Source: Streptomyces albus subsp. albus
Lineage (GTDB): Bacteria; Actinomycetota; Actinomycetes; Streptomycetales; Streptomycetaceae
DNA length: 64,000 nucleotides
Direction of reading: 5' to 3'
NCBI RefSeq assembly: GCF_000719865.1
Contig: NZ_JOID01000014.1
Coordinates: forward strand, 62,001 to 126,000
A program made the position numbers and the translations under genes. Shown here piece after piece: positions 16,234 to 25,272 of the stretch. Every line of letters starts with the position of its first letter. Positions within the stretch are counted from its first letter, which is position 1. The notes beneath the pieces were generated by a model. It saw nothing but the letters and a program-made list of their open reading frames with translations, searched no databases and was not told the origin of the DNA.

Positions 16234-17694
16234 TCAGCGCCCCGCCGGCGCGTACGGGCCGTGCGGCGGGCGCGGGCCCGGGGACTCCGGGCGGGCCGCG
16301 GTCCGGACGAGGCGGGCGGTGATGACGAGCGTGCCCTCCTCGACCTGGTAGTCGAGGGGAAGACCGAGACCGCGCATGGCGGCGACCATCCCGGTGTTGC
16401 CGGACTGGGTGACGGCGTACACGCTGTCGCAGCCCGCCTCCTCCGCCATGGCGACCAGCCGGCGCAGCAGCTCACCGCCGATACCGCGGCGCTGCCAGGC
16501 GTCCTCGACGAGCAGCGCGACCTCGGTCTCGTCCCCGTCCCACATCAGATGGCCGAGCGCCACCAGCCGGCCGGACGCCGTCTGCACGGCCAGCGTGCGG
16601 CCGAAGCGCGGGCTGAGCAGATGCCCCAGGTAGCGGTCGGCGTCCTTGACCGGGCCGTGGTACCGCTTCCGCAGGGTCTCGGGGGAGCAGCGCTCGTGCA
16701 TCTCGCGGGCGGCGGGGATGTCGGCCGTGTCGGCCCGGCGCACCGTGATCTCTCTGCCGCTTGGCAGCGTCCACACATCGCGGCCGCGCGGCATCCGGGG
16801 GCCGAGCCGCGCGTCGAGCCCGACGAGCGCGCGGGCGCGGGCGAACTCGGCCGGTGTGAACGGCAGATTTGGGCGCTCGATGCTGATCGTGCCGCCCGAG
16901 GGGTCGCGCAGCCGCATGACGGTCCCCTCCAGGGAGCCCTCGCGCGCGATTTCCTCCTCGGCCCCATCGTCCCGCGAGGAGCCGGCGGACGCCCGCCGCG
17001 GCTGCGACCGGATGGTGCAGCGGCCGAGCAGTTCCCGCAGGGCGAGCGGGAGTTCGGCGGCGTCCAGGGCGGTGCGGGTGGCGAGGTTCAGCACCCGGGT
17101 GGGGGTGTCGACCAGGTCGTGGGCGTCGGCGCGCTCGGTCCAGATGTCGCGGCCGCCGGCCGCGGAGATCTCCCGGGCGAGGTCCGCGGGGGCGAGCTCC
17201 GCGGGCGCGCGGAGCAGGAACTCGTCGACGGTGCCGTCGGAGAGCGGATGCGTCTGCAGAGCCAGGATGTCCACCCGGCCGCGGGCCAGCGCGGTGCACA
17301 GCGCGGCGAGGCTGCCCGGGGTGTCCCGCACCGTCGTCCGCACCCGCCACAGGGTGGTGGCGTGCACGGCGGTGCCGTCGCCCTCGCCGTTCCCGTGGCC
17401 GTCGCCGGTGGCCGCGCCGGTGAAGGAGCCCTCCGTGCCGCCCGGTTCACCGGCGGCCGCGGTCCCCGGGGGCGAGTGGCCGTGCCGGTGGGACCACCAA
17501 CTGTGGAACGCGGCCGTGGCGGCGAGGGCGACCGCCGAGGCGACGAGCAGCACCGGGCCGTCGGGGCCGTGAACGATCAGCTTCGCGATCGAGTCCGCGA
17601 CCGCGACGGCGGTGAAGAGCGCGGCCAGTTCGACGAGGTCCCGCCGCCAGTGATGGGGGCGGCGGGCGGGCTTCGAGGGTGTCACATCGGTCAT
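16234..17694 (-). CDS. Membrane-anchored ACT-like and GNAT acetyltransferase fusion
   Basis: A 486-aa protein. Residues about 15-60 hold two hydrophobic helices (VELAALFTAVAVADS and PVLLVASAVALAATAAF), then a linker rich in Gly, His and Thr. About 125-200 is an ACT-like ligand-binding region (TTVRDTPGSLAALCTALARG). About 320-465 is a GNAT domain with the acetyl-CoA loop RRGIGGELLRRL. It may couple a sensed metabolite to acetylation at the membrane, but substrate and ligand are unknown. Start ATG 17694 has GGTGGG upstream; an ATG six codons earlier lacks a ribosome binding site. Confidence 0.78.
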   Translation of the reverse strand: MTDVTPSKPARRPHHWRRDLVELAALFTAVAVADSIAKLIVHGPDGPVLLVASAVALAATAAFHSWWSHRHGHSPPGTAAAGEPGGTEGSFTGAATGDGHGNGEGDGTAVHATTLWRVRTTVRDTPGSLAALCTALARGRVDILALQTHPLSDGTVDEFLLRAPAELAPADLAREISAAGGRDIWTERADAHDLVDTPTRVLNLATRTALDAAELPLALRELLGRCTIRSQPRRASAGSSRDDGAEEEIAREGSLEGTVMRLRDPSGGTISIERPNLPFTPAEFARARALVGLDARLGPRMPRGRDVWTLPSGREITVRRADTADIPAAREMHERCSPETLRKRYHGPVKDADRYLGHLLSPRFGRTLAVQTASGRLVALGHLMWDGDETEVALLVEDAWQRRGIGGELLRRLVAMAEEAGCDSVYAVTQSGNTGMVAAMRGLGLPLDYQVEEGTLVITARLVRTAARPESPGPRPPHGPYAPAGR

Positions 17695-17891
17695 GGACCC
17701 ACCGTGACCCATCGCTGTTGCGTGATCACGAACGAACTGTGACCGCCTGGTTAAGCCGCCTTCCGGACTTCGTACGCCGATGGCGAGGAAAGCGGCCAAC
17801 GCGGCGAAACGTGCCGTTCGGCGGCCGGGGCGGTGAGCGCGGCCGGGGAGGCCGCGATCACCGCCGTGCCCGCGACGGCGCGGCTTCGCGG

Positions 17892-19472
17892 TTACTGGCC
17901 GACCAGGCCCGGCTGGAGGACCTTGGTGAAGTGCACCGTGCCGCCCTCCTCGATCAGCCGCACCGTCAGTTCACCGCTGTCACCGTCGATCTCCACCTCG
18001 CCGTAGTGCTGGCCGCCCTCCAGCGGCGACACGTTGGCCCGGTCGGGGGCGTTCACGAAGACCTGGTCCGGGCCGAAGGTGGCGTCCAGGCCGACCGCCG
18101 GGAAGCCGCCCGCGTTGAGCGGACCCGACACGAACTCCCAGAACGGGGCGAAGTCCTGGAAGGCGGCCCGTGACGGCTCGTAGTGGTGCGCGGCGGTGTA
18201 GTGCACGTCGGCGGTCAGCCAGACCGTCCCGGTGATCCGGTGGTGCCGGATGTGCCGCAGCAGTTCCGCGATTTGCAGCTCGCGGCCCAGCGGCGCCCCC
18301 GGGTCGCCCTGGGCCACGGCCTCGTAGTCGGCCGCGCCGTCGGCCACGACCAGCCCGAGCGGCATGTCCGAGGCGATCACCTTCCACACCGCCCGGGAGC
18401 GGGACAGCTCCCGCTTGAGCCAGGCGAGCTGCTCCGCGCCGAGGATGCCCTGCTCCTCCCGCGGCTGCCGGCCGGGGGAGTTGGCGTTCCGGTACGTGCG
18501 CATGTCGATCACGAAGACGTCGAGCAGCGGGCCGTGGCGCACCACCCGGTGCAGCCGGCCGTCACCGTCCGGGCGCAGGGTGCGCACCGGGAAGTACTCG
18601 GCGAACGCGCGCCGGGAGCGGGCCGCGAGGACGTCCACGCGCTTCTCGGTGTAGCGGTCGTCGGTGAGGATCTCGCCCGGGTACCAGTTGTTGACCACCT
18701 CGTGGTCGTCCCACTGGACGAGGCCCGGCACGCGGGCGTTGAACCGGCGCAGGTTCTCCGCCAGCAGGTTGTAGCGGAACGCGCCGCGGTACTCGTCGAG
18801 CGTCTCGGCGACCTTCGACTTCTCCTCGGTGGTGACGTTCCGCCAGATCCGGCCGTCGGGAAGGGTGACGGCCGGCTGGACCGGGCCGTCCGCGTAGACC
18901 GTGTCGCCGCTGTTCAGGAAGAAGTCCGGGTCCCGGCGAAGCATCTCGTCGAAGATCGGCAGGCCGCCCCGGTCGGGGTTGATCCCCCAGCCCTGACCGG
19001 CCAGATCGCCCGACCACAGGAACCGCACCCCCTGACGGCGGCGGGCCGGGGCCGTGCGGAAGCTGCCGTACACCGGCTCGCCGGTGCGCCGCGGGTCGTC
19101 CGGGTCGGCGAGCAGCACCCGGTAGTGGATCTCCTGGCCGGCCGGCAGCCCCTGCAGCGGCGTGGTGCCCGTGAAGTCCGTGCCGGGGCCCAGCAGCGGG
19201 CCCGTGCGGCGCCGGACGTTCCGGAACGACTCGGTGGCCGAGGTCTCGACGATCATCCGCGCCGGCCGGTCCGAGCGGACCCACACCAGCCCGGAGGAGG
19301 TCGTCACATCACCGGTCTGCACCCCCCACCGCGCGGCCGGCCGCCCCGACCGCGCCTGGGCGGGCGCCGCCGCGAGCCCGGCCGCCCCCGGCAGCGCGAG
19401 CGCGGCCGACGCGGCCGCACCCCCTCGCAGAACCGACCGCCGCCCGACGATTCCCCCGGGTTCCCGCGCCAT
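17892..19472 (-). CDS. phoD: Alkaline phosphatase D (PhoD), Tat-exported
   Basis: A 526-aa PhoD phosphoesterase. The N-terminus carries a twin-arginine signal (GRRSVLRGGAAAS) and a hydrophobic stretch ending near APAQA, so it is secreted folded. Then come the PhoD N-terminal domain and a metallophosphatase core with SGDTVYADG, WDDHEVVNNW, DMRTYRN and TADVHYTAAHHY, which supply the Fe/Ca ligands. It releases phosphate from organic esters outside the cell. Start ATG 19472 follows AGGAGG. A PHO-box-like element lies about 95 bp upstream, consistent with phosphate control. Confidence 0.93.
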   Translation of the reverse strand: MAREPGGIVGRRSVLRGGAAASAALALPGAAGLAAAPAQARSGRPAARWGVQTGDVTTSSGLVWVRSDRPARMIVETSATESFRNVRRRTGPLLGPGTDFTGTTPLQGLPAGQEIHYRVLLADPDDPRRTGEPVYGSFRTAPARRRQGVRFLWSGDLAGQGWGINPDRGGLPIFDEMLRRDPDFFLNSGDTVYADGPVQPAVTLPDGRIWRNVTTEEKSKVAETLDEYRGAFRYNLLAENLRRFNARVPGLVQWDDHEVVNNWYPGEILTDDRYTEKRVDVLAARSRRAFAEYFPVRTLRPDGDGRLHRVVRHGPLLDVFVIDMRTYRNANSPGRQPREEQGILGAEQLAWLKRELSRSRAVWKVIASDMPLGLVVADGAADYEAVAQGDPGAPLGRELQIAELLRHIRHHRITGTVWLTADVHYTAAHHYEPSRAAFQDFAPFWEFVSGPLNAGGFPAVGLDATFGPDQVFVNAPDRANVSPLEGGQHYGEVEIDGDSGELTVRLIEEGGTVHFTKVLQPGLVGQ

Positions 19473-19565
19473 GTGGTGCCTCCTGTCGTACCGGTCCGCC
19501 CGCCGCCTGCGGCGAACGGTGCGGTGTCTGCCGTGCAAGGGGATTGCTATCGGCGCCGGATGCCG

Positions 19566-19587
19566 CACGCCCGAACGGACAGTGAAC
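19566..19587 (-). promoter_or_regulatory. Candidate PHO box upstream of phoD
   Basis: Read on the minus strand, two adjacent 11-nt direct-repeat units stand in tandem: GTTCACTGTCC (19587-19577) and GTTCGGGCGTG (19576-19566). The first unit fits the Streptomyces PhoP repeat consensus (GTTCAyy...) and the second starts GTTC. The location in the phoD promoter region supports the call. Confidence 0.55.
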
Positions 19588-19663
19588 AACCGGGTGCCGC
19601 CCGGCGGAAGGACGCCGCCCGGCGCGGCGGTCGCGCGCGGCCCGGCGGCTCCGCACGGGCCCG

Positions 19664-21184
19664 TCAGCCGGCCGGCAGCAGCCCCACCGCCCGTTCGATC
19701 CCGTCCGGCGGCAGATGCGCGTAGCCGAGCACGAGCCGGACGGCCCCGTCCCCGTCCGGTGCCGTCCCGAAGTCGGACAGCGGGCGGACCGCCACCCCGG
19801 CCGCCGCGGCCCGGGCCAGGAAGCGCGGCTGCGGGCCGTACCGCGGCGGCAGCCGGACGATGACATGCAGACCCGCCGCGATGCCGGTGACGACGGCTCC
19901 GGGGAAGCGCCGCCGCAGGGCCGCCACCAGCGTGTCACGGCGCTGCCTGTACGCGCGCTGACAGCGCCGCAACTGCCGGTCGTAGGCCCCGCAGGCGATG
20001 AAATCGGCGAGCGCGGCCTGGTCGAGCACGGGATTGCCGAGGTCCAGGGTGCGCTTGCGGGCGGTGACCTCCGAGGCCAGCCGCTCCGGGACCACGAGCC
20101 AGCCCAGACGCAGCCCGGGCGCCAGCGACTTGCTCACCGAACCGGTGTAGGCCACCCGGTCCGGGTCGAGCCCCTGGAGGGCGCCGACGGGCGCGCGGTC
20201 GTAGCGGAAATCGCCGTCGTAGTCGTCCTCGATCACCAGCCCGTCCACCGCGCGCGCCCAGCCGAGCAGCCCCGCCCGCCGGTCCGCCGTGTACGCGATC
20301 CCCGACGGGAACTGGTGCGCCGGCGTGGTGACGATCGCGCGGGCGCCCGAGGCGGCCAGCGCCCCGAGGCGGGGCCCGTCCGCGTCGACCGGGACCGCCA
20401 CGGTGCCCAGGCCCGCCGCCGCGAACAGCCCCTCGGGCTCCGGGCTGCCCGGATCCTCCAGTGCCACCGCCGGCCGGCCCCGGTCGCGCAGCACCAGGCC
20501 GAGCAGCGTCAGCGCCTGCGCCACCCCGGAGGTGACCACCAGGCACGCCGGGTCGGCGGCCACACCCCGGCGCCGGGCGAGCAACGCGGCCAGCGCCTCG
20601 CGCAGTTCGGGCAGGCCGCGGGGATCGGGATAACCGAGCCCCCGGTTCGGCAGCCGCGCCAGGACCCGGCGCTGCGCGGCCGACCACCCGGCACGCGGGA
20701 AGAGCGACAGATCGGGCGTCCCGGGCCGGAAGTCCGCCACGGGCACGGACCTCCCGGCGCCGGAGGGCACCGGGCCCGCCGCGCCCGTTCCGGCTCCGCC
20801 CGGGCCCTCGGCCGGCCCGCCCCCGTCCCGCGCGCCGTGGGCGCCGGGACCCGCCGACGCCCCGACCCAGGTGCCCGAGCCCCGGCTGCCGCGCAGATAT
20901 CCCTCGGCCGTCAACTGCTCGTACGCGTCGGTGACCAGACCCCGCGACACCCCGAGGTCGGCCGCCAGCGCACGGCTCGAAGGGAGCCGGGTCCCGGGTG
21001 CCAGCCGGCCACTGCGCACCGCCTCGCGCAACGCCGCCTGCAGCGTCCGGCCGCGCTGCCGGGGCGGGGCCGTCGCGGCCGGCAGCAGGAGTTCCCAGGC
21101 GGCGGTCCACGGCCGGTCGCGGCGCGGCCCGCGGCCGGACGGGACCGGGCCGCGGGAGGTGGAAGTGGTCCCCGAACCAGGCAT
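19664..21184 (-). CDS. MocR-type (GntR-aminotransferase) transcriptional regulator, PdxR-like
   Basis: A 506-aa fusion: a GntR winged helix at about residues 45-110 (LPSSRALAADLGVSRGLV), a low-complexity Gly/Ala/Pro linker (about 108-145), and a class I aminotransferase-like domain. The PLP lysine lies in YTGSVSKSLAPGLRLG and the pyridine Asp in VIEDDYDGDFRYDR. MocR regulators bind PLP or PLP adducts and control vitamin B6, GABA or transport genes. It is divergent from an EamA exporter. No ribosome binding site is obvious before the ATG, so the mRNA may be leaderless. Confidence 0.9.
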   Translation of the reverse strand: MPGSGTTSTSRGPVPSGRGPRRDRPWTAAWELLLPAATAPPRQRGRTLQAALREAVRSGRLAPGTRLPSSRALAADLGVSRGLVTDAYEQLTAEGYLRGSRGSGTWVGASAGPGAHGARDGGGPAEGPGGAGTGAAGPVPSGAGRSVPVADFRPGTPDLSLFPRAGWSAAQRRVLARLPNRGLGYPDPRGLPELREALAALLARRRGVAADPACLVVTSGVAQALTLLGLVLRDRGRPAVALEDPGSPEPEGLFAAAGLGTVAVPVDADGPRLGALAASGARAIVTTPAHQFPSGIAYTADRRAGLLGWARAVDGLVIEDDYDGDFRYDRAPVGALQGLDPDRVAYTGSVSKSLAPGLRLGWLVVPERLASEVTARKRTLDLGNPVLDQAALADFIACGAYDRQLRRCQRAYRQRRDTLVAALRRRFPGAVVTGIAAGLHVIVRLPPRYGPQPRFLARAAAAGVAVRPLSDFGTAPDGDGAVRLVLGYAHLPPDGIERAVGLLPAG

Positions 21185-21189
21185 CGGAG

Positions 21190-21207
21190 TGGACCTTAAA
21201 CCAGTCC
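21190..21207. promoter_or_regulatory. Possible MocR operator
   Basis: GGACC (21191-21195) and AGTCC (21203-21207) form an imperfect inverted pair around a TTAAACC core just upstream of the MocR start. It also contains AGTGGACC, reminiscent of PdxR sites. The arms are short, so this is tentative. Confidence 0.25.
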
Positions 21208-21330
21208 GGCCGGCTCCGTAGCGTCGATCCCGCGACCCGGCCCCGCGCCGGCCGGCCGCCCGGTCCGCGCGACGGCGGGTGCCGGGCCCTTCCCCTTCCT
21301 CTCGTCCAACTCCTTTTGAGGACAGAACCG

Positions 21331-22326
21331 TTGACCGCTTCCCCTGTGCGCGGAGCCCTGCTCGCCGCCTTCGCCTGCGTCCTCGTCGGCGCGTCGTTCA
21401 CCGCCAACAGCCTGCTCACCGCATACCCGTACCCGGCGGGGCAGGCGCTCCGCTACGGCGTGGCCTTCCTCCTTCTGCTGCCCCTGTGCGGCACCGGCGC
21501 GACGGCGGCGGTCCGCCGGCTCACCGCACGCCAGTGGGCGCGGCTGGCGCTGCTCGCCGCCACCGGCATGGTCGGTTTCAACCTCGCCGTCCTGGCGGCC
21601 GAGCGGACCGCCGAGCCCGCGGTGCCCGGCGTGTTCGTCGGCTGCGCGCCGGTGGTCGTCGCCGTTCTCGTGCCGCTGCTGAGCCGGCGGCGGCCGGCAC
21701 CGGTCGTCACGGCCGGAGCGCTGGTCGTCGCGGTGGGGGCCTTCACCGTGCAGGGCTGGGGCCGCACGGACGGGGCCGGGCTCGGCTGGTCGGCCGCCGC
21801 GCTGGCGGGCGAGGTCGGTTTCGCGGTGCTCGCGGTGCCGCTGGTGCGTCCGCTCGGCCCGCGGCTGCTGTCGGCGGTGGTGTGCGGCGTCGCCGCCCTG
21901 GAGGCCGGGGCGCTCGCCCTGGTGTCCGACGGCCTCGCCGCCTTCCGGATGCCGGATCCCGTCGAGGCGGCCGCGCTGCTGTGGCAGGCCGTCGTGGTCA
22001 CCGTCGTCGGCTTCGTCTGCTGGTACGCGGCGATGCGCCGGATCGGCGCCGAGCGGGCCACTCTTTTCTCCGGCCTCATCCCGGTCTCCGCGGCGCTCAC
22101 CGCGCCCCTCGCCGGCACCGGGGGCTACGGGGCGGCGCAGGCCGCGGGGAGCCTGCTGGTGGGGTGCGGGGTGGCGCTCGGCGCCGGGCTGCTGGGCTCC
22201 GTACGCCGTGGCCTGCCGGGCACGGGGACGCGTCCACCGGCGGTCCGCGCGGAAGGGACTGACGGGACGCCGGGGGTGGCGGTGGCGACGGCACCGGTGA
22301 CGCGGACCGCGGGCACCGGCCCGTGA
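21331..22326 (+). CDS. EamA/DMT-family exporter
   Basis: A 331-aa protein with about ten hydrophobic helices, starting LTASPVRGALLAAFACVLVG. The TTG start at 21331 is supported by GAGGA 8 bases upstream; an open frame further left would overlap the MocR promoter. Two EamA repeats (about 5-130 and 145-275) and a polar Thr/Pro/Gly tail. It is divergent from the MocR regulator with 146 bp between, so it is probably its target. The substrate could be an amino acid or B6-related compound, but nothing in the sequence shows it. Confidence 0.85.
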   Translation: MTASPVRGALLAAFACVLVGASFTANSLLTAYPYPAGQALRYGVAFLLLLPLCGTGATAAVRRLTARQWARLALLAATGMVGFNLAVLAAERTAEPAVPGVFVGCAPVVVAVLVPLLSRRRPAPVVTAGALVVAVGAFTVQGWGRTDGAGLGWSAAALAGEVGFAVLAVPLVRPLGPRLLSAVVCGVAALEAGALALVSDGLAAFRMPDPVEAAALLWQAVVVTVVGFVCWYAAMRRIGAERATLFSGLIPVSAALTAPLAGTGGYGAAQAAGSLLVGCGVALGAGLLGSVRRGLPGTGTRPPAVRAEGTDGTPGVAVATAPVTRTAGTGP

Positions 22327-22697
22327 CGGGACGGCCGTGCGGCCCGCCGGGCCGCGTCCGGCGGCTCGACGCCGGTTCCGGGAGCCGCTGAGGAGCGGTT
22401 GGACCCTTGCCGTACCGGTCACCGTGCGCACGGCAGCGCACCGCAGCGAGCCCCCACGGGGCCGCGGACCTCCGCGGCCGGACCGCGCCGTGTCCCGGCC
22501 CCGAGCCGTCGGGCACCGGAGGCGCGAGGGGACCGCCGTGACGCGCCGGCCCCTGCGCCGCCCCGTGCCGGCAGGGCACGCCGACGGACCGACCGCCCGG
22601 CACCGGCCGGCCCGGCGGGGCCGGAACCGGGGCCGGGGGAGCGGGCCACGGCCCCGGCGCCTGGACAACTCCCGTGCCCGTCCGCTGGGATGGGGCC
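22327..22697. other. Intergenic region, no gene seen
   Basis: This 371-bp gap separates the EamA gene from the sigma factor gene. A perfect 9-bp stem (GGCCGCGGA/TCCGCGGCC, 22460-22479, 2-nt loop) is the only clear structure and could end the EamA transcript. No convincing open frame with a ribosome binding site was found. Confidence 0.4.
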
Positions 22698-23585
22698 GTG
22701 GCCACCGATACCGCGACCGATGTCTTCGAGGAGCACCGTCCGCTGCTGACCGGCGTCGCCTACCGGATGCTCGGCCGCGCCGCCGACGCCGAGGACACCG
22801 TGCAGGAGGCCTGGCTGCGCTGGTCCGCCGCCGACCGCACGGAGGTCCGCGAGCCGCGGGCCTACCTCGTCCGGGTCACCACCCGGCTCGCACTCGACCG
22901 GCTCCGCACGCTGCGCGCACAGCGCGAGACCTACGTCGGGCCCTGGCTGCCCGAGCCGGTCGGCCCCGAGTTCGCCGGGACCGTGCCGGACGCGGGGGAC
23001 CGCGCGGTGCTGGCGGAATCCGTCTCGTTCGCCGTGCTCGTCGTCCTGGAGTCCCTGTCGCCGCTGGAACGGGCGGTGTTCGTGCTCCGCGAGGCCTTCG
23101 GCTTCCCGTACGCGGAGATCGCCCGGGTGCTGGACCGCGAGCCGGCGGCCGTACGGCAGCTCGCCGCCCGCGCCCGGCGCCACGTCGGCGAGCGCAAGCC
23201 CCGCTACCGGGCCGACCCGGACCGGCAGCGGGAACTCACCGAGCGGTTCCTCGCCGCGGCCGCCGGCGCCGACCTCGGCGCCCTGCTGCAACTCCTCGCC
23301 CCGGACGCTCGGCTGGTCGGCGACAGCGGCGGACGGGCCAAGGCCCCGCTCCGCGTGCTGGAGAGCGCCGGGAAGATCGCCCGCTTCCTCGCCGCCGTGG
23401 CCGGGGGGCTCGACGGCGCGGACGTGGACTTCGTACGGCGCGAGATCAACGGGGCGCCCGCGGTCCTGGTCCTGGTGGGCGGCAGACCGGACACGGTCGT
23501 CTCCGTGGACGTCACCGCCGAGGGCCGGATCGCCTGCGTCTATCTGGTCCGCAATCCGGAGAAGCTCGGCGCCGTCACGGCGTAG
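22698..23585 (+). CDS. ECF41-type RNA polymerase sigma factor with SnoaL-like C-terminal domain
   Basis: A 295-aa protein. Sigma region 2 spans about 5-75 (FEEHRPLLTGVAYRMLG, DAEDTVQEAWLRW), region 4 about 115-165, and a fused SnoaL-like domain about 180-290. The C-terminal extension carries GDSGGRAKAPLRV and NPEKL, matching the DGGGK-type and NPDKL motifs that define ECF41 factors, in which the extension tunes activity without an anti-sigma. Start GTG 22698 begins where homologues do; GTG 22674 in frame is an alternative. ECF41 genes usually sit beside an oxidoreductase-type gene, and here a convergent SDR is the neighbour. Confidence 0.87.
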   Translation: MATDTATDVFEEHRPLLTGVAYRMLGRAADAEDTVQEAWLRWSAADRTEVREPRAYLVRVTTRLALDRLRTLRAQRETYVGPWLPEPVGPEFAGTVPDAGDRAVLAESVSFAVLVVLESLSPLERAVFVLREAFGFPYAEIARVLDREPAAVRQLAARARRHVGERKPRYRADPDRQRELTERFLAAAAGADLGALLQLLAPDARLVGDSGGRAKAPLRVLESAGKIARFLAAVAGGLDGADVDFVRREINGAPAVLVLVGGRPDTVVSVDVTAEGRIACVYLVRNPEKLGAVTA

Positions 23586-23604
23586 CCGGCGCGGGGCGGC
23601 GGGT

Positions 23605-23620
23605 CCGGTCCGCGGACCGG
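23605..23620. terminator. Short palindrome between convergent genes
   Basis: CCGGTCCGCGGACCGG is a perfect 16-bp palindrome between the convergent sigma factor and SDR genes. The loop would be small, so termination activity is uncertain. Confidence 0.3.
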
Positions 23621-23688
23621 CGGCCCGGCCGTTCCCTCGCGTCCGCCCCCGCCCCCGCTGCCCCTGTCCCGGCCGTTCCACCGCCGGC

Positions 23689-24435
23689 TCAGAGACCGCC
23701 CGAGACACGCAGCACCGCCCCCGTCGTGTAGGACGCCTCGGGGGACAGCAGCCAGGCGACGGCGCCCGCGATCTCCTCCGGTTCGCCGGGTCGCCGCATC
23801 GGCACCCGGTCCGGGTTCCGCCAGGGACGCTCCGGATCGCCCATCGCGGCGTGCATACCGGTGAGGATCATCCCGGGCTGCACCGAGTTGACGCGGACCC
23901 CCTCGGCCGCCACCTCCCTGGCCAGCCCGTTCGTCAGCGCGTCCACGGCGGCCTTGGTCGCCGCGTAGTGGACGTACTCGCCGGGGCTGCCGGTGGTGGA
24001 CGCGCACGAGGAGATGTTGACGATCGCGCCGCCGGCACCGCCGTAGCGCGTCGACATGTCCCGCACCGCGCGGCGCGCGCACAGCAGGGTGCCCATGACG
24101 TTGACGTCGACGACCCGCCGCATCACCTCCACGCCGGTCTCGGCGAACCGGCCCAGCGGCCCCGTGATCCCGGCGTTGTTGACGAGACCCGTCAGGGGGC
24201 CGAGTTCGGCGGCCACCGTGTCGAACAGCGACTCGACCTGCTCCTCCGCGCTGGTGTCCACCCGCACGGTCACACAGGCGACGCCCTCGGCGCGCACCTT
24301 CTCCGCCGTCTCCTCCGCCGCCTCCCGCGCCTTCTCGTAGCCGATGCCGATCGCGTGACCGGCCCGCGCGAGACGGACGGCGACCGCCGCCCCGATGCCG
24401 CGCCCGCCTCCCGTGACGACGGTGACCTGACCCAT
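23689..24435 (-). CDS. Short-chain dehydrogenase/reductase (FabG-like)
   Basis: A 248-aa classical SDR: cofactor loop TGGGRGIGAAV near residue 9, NNAG, active-site Ser in NISSCAS, YAATK catalytic Tyr/Lys, and RVNSVQPGMI. Length and layout match 3-oxoacyl-ACP-reductase-like enzymes, but the substrate is not determined. GGAGGTGGGGGC before the ATG is a strong ribosome binding site. It is convergent with the ECF41 sigma factor gene. Confidence 0.9.
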   Translation of the reverse strand: MGQVTVVTGGGRGIGAAVAVRLARAGHAIGIGYEKAREAAEETAEKVRAEGVACVTVRVDTSAEEQVESLFDTVAAELGPLTGLVNNAGITGPLGRFAETGVEVMRRVVDVNVMGTLLCARRAVRDMSTRYGGAGGAIVNISSCASTTGSPGEYVHYAATKAAVDALTNGLAREVAAEGVRVNSVQPGMILTGMHAAMGDPERPWRNPDRVPMRRPGEPEEIAGAVAWLLSPEASYTTGAVLRVSGGL

Positions 24436-24614
24436 GCCCCCACCTCCGTGTGCTCCTTGATGGCCGGAAGCCTGTCACACGGGACCGGAGACCCCGGAGG
24501 CGTCCGTCCGGGGCCGACGGGGAAGACCGCGTTCCCGGATGCGGGCGCCGACCGGAACGCCCGACTCCGTTACATGGAGCGCCCGTTGTCGGTGCCGGGT
24601 AGTTCACTGGACCC

Positions 24615-25109
24615 ATGAGCACAGCGGAGCAGCTCGCGGCGGTCGACCGGCTGCGCGCCCGCCCTCTCCCGGCGGGGCGCGGCGGGCCGTCCGGCGGTGC
24701 GGAGGGCGGACCGGGTTTCCATCTGGCCGATCTGCGGGTGAGCGAGGAGTTCTGGGAGGACGACGGCTCCCGGATGCGGGAGGCGGAGGAGCAGTTCGCG
24801 GCCGAGTGCGAGGCGCTGGTCGTCCTGCTCTCCCGCCGCTGGGGCGAGCCGCGGGAGCTCGATCTCACCGAGCACCTCATACGGTCGGCCGAGGGCGAGC
24901 CGGTGCCCGAGCCGCTGGCGACGCTCTGCGGCTATGTCGGTGTGCTGCACACCTGGCAGGCCGGCGACCGCTGGCTCGCCGTCGGGATCGGCCGGCAGGC
25001 CCGCGAGTTACCGCTCCACCTGCTGGCGGTCGTGGCGGAGGAGGACCCGCGGGGCGCCGGCGGACGGCCGCCGTCCGCCGCCTCCGATGTCCTCTTCGAG
25101 CGGATCTAG
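24615..25109 (+). CDS. Hypothetical protein with a TTA codon
   Basis: A 164-aa soluble, acidic, mostly helical protein (VSEEFWEDDGSRMREAEEQ, a long helix at about residues 40-75), family not recognised. A conserved-looking centre LCGYVGVLHTWQAGDRWLAV is followed by a short polar tail. Codon 132 (25008-25010) is TTA, the only in-frame TTA I found in the window, so translation in Streptomyces would need the bldA leucyl-tRNA and may be confined to development or late growth. It stands alone between the SDR and the LAETG protein gene. Confidence 0.7.
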   Translation: MSTAEQLAAVDRLRARPLPAGRGGPSGGAEGGPGFHLADLRVSEEFWEDDGSRMREAEEQFAAECEALVVLLSRRWGEPRELDLTEHLIRSAEGEPVPEPLATLCGYVGVLHTWQAGDRWLAVGIGRQARELPLHLLAVVAEEDPRGAGGRPPSAASDVLFERI

Positions 25110-25272
25110 GTCGAACGAGCGCCCTAGGCCGAATCGTTACCGGTGACCAAAGGGGCATCACGGGGCCAAAGGGTCCCGTGGTCCGCTCGGTTGGCTTGAC
25201 CGATACGAACAGATGGCTGGAAGCTGAGGCGTCACCCCCCGCTTCCGGCGCTTTTCGAAAATCTGGTGATCC

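Noticed and set aside
24473..24504. TGTCACA followed by CGTC, similar to an ECF41 promoter, near the SDR start
   Set aside because: The spacing is 21 bp where about 16 is expected, and the orientation points to the TTA gene in place of the SDR.
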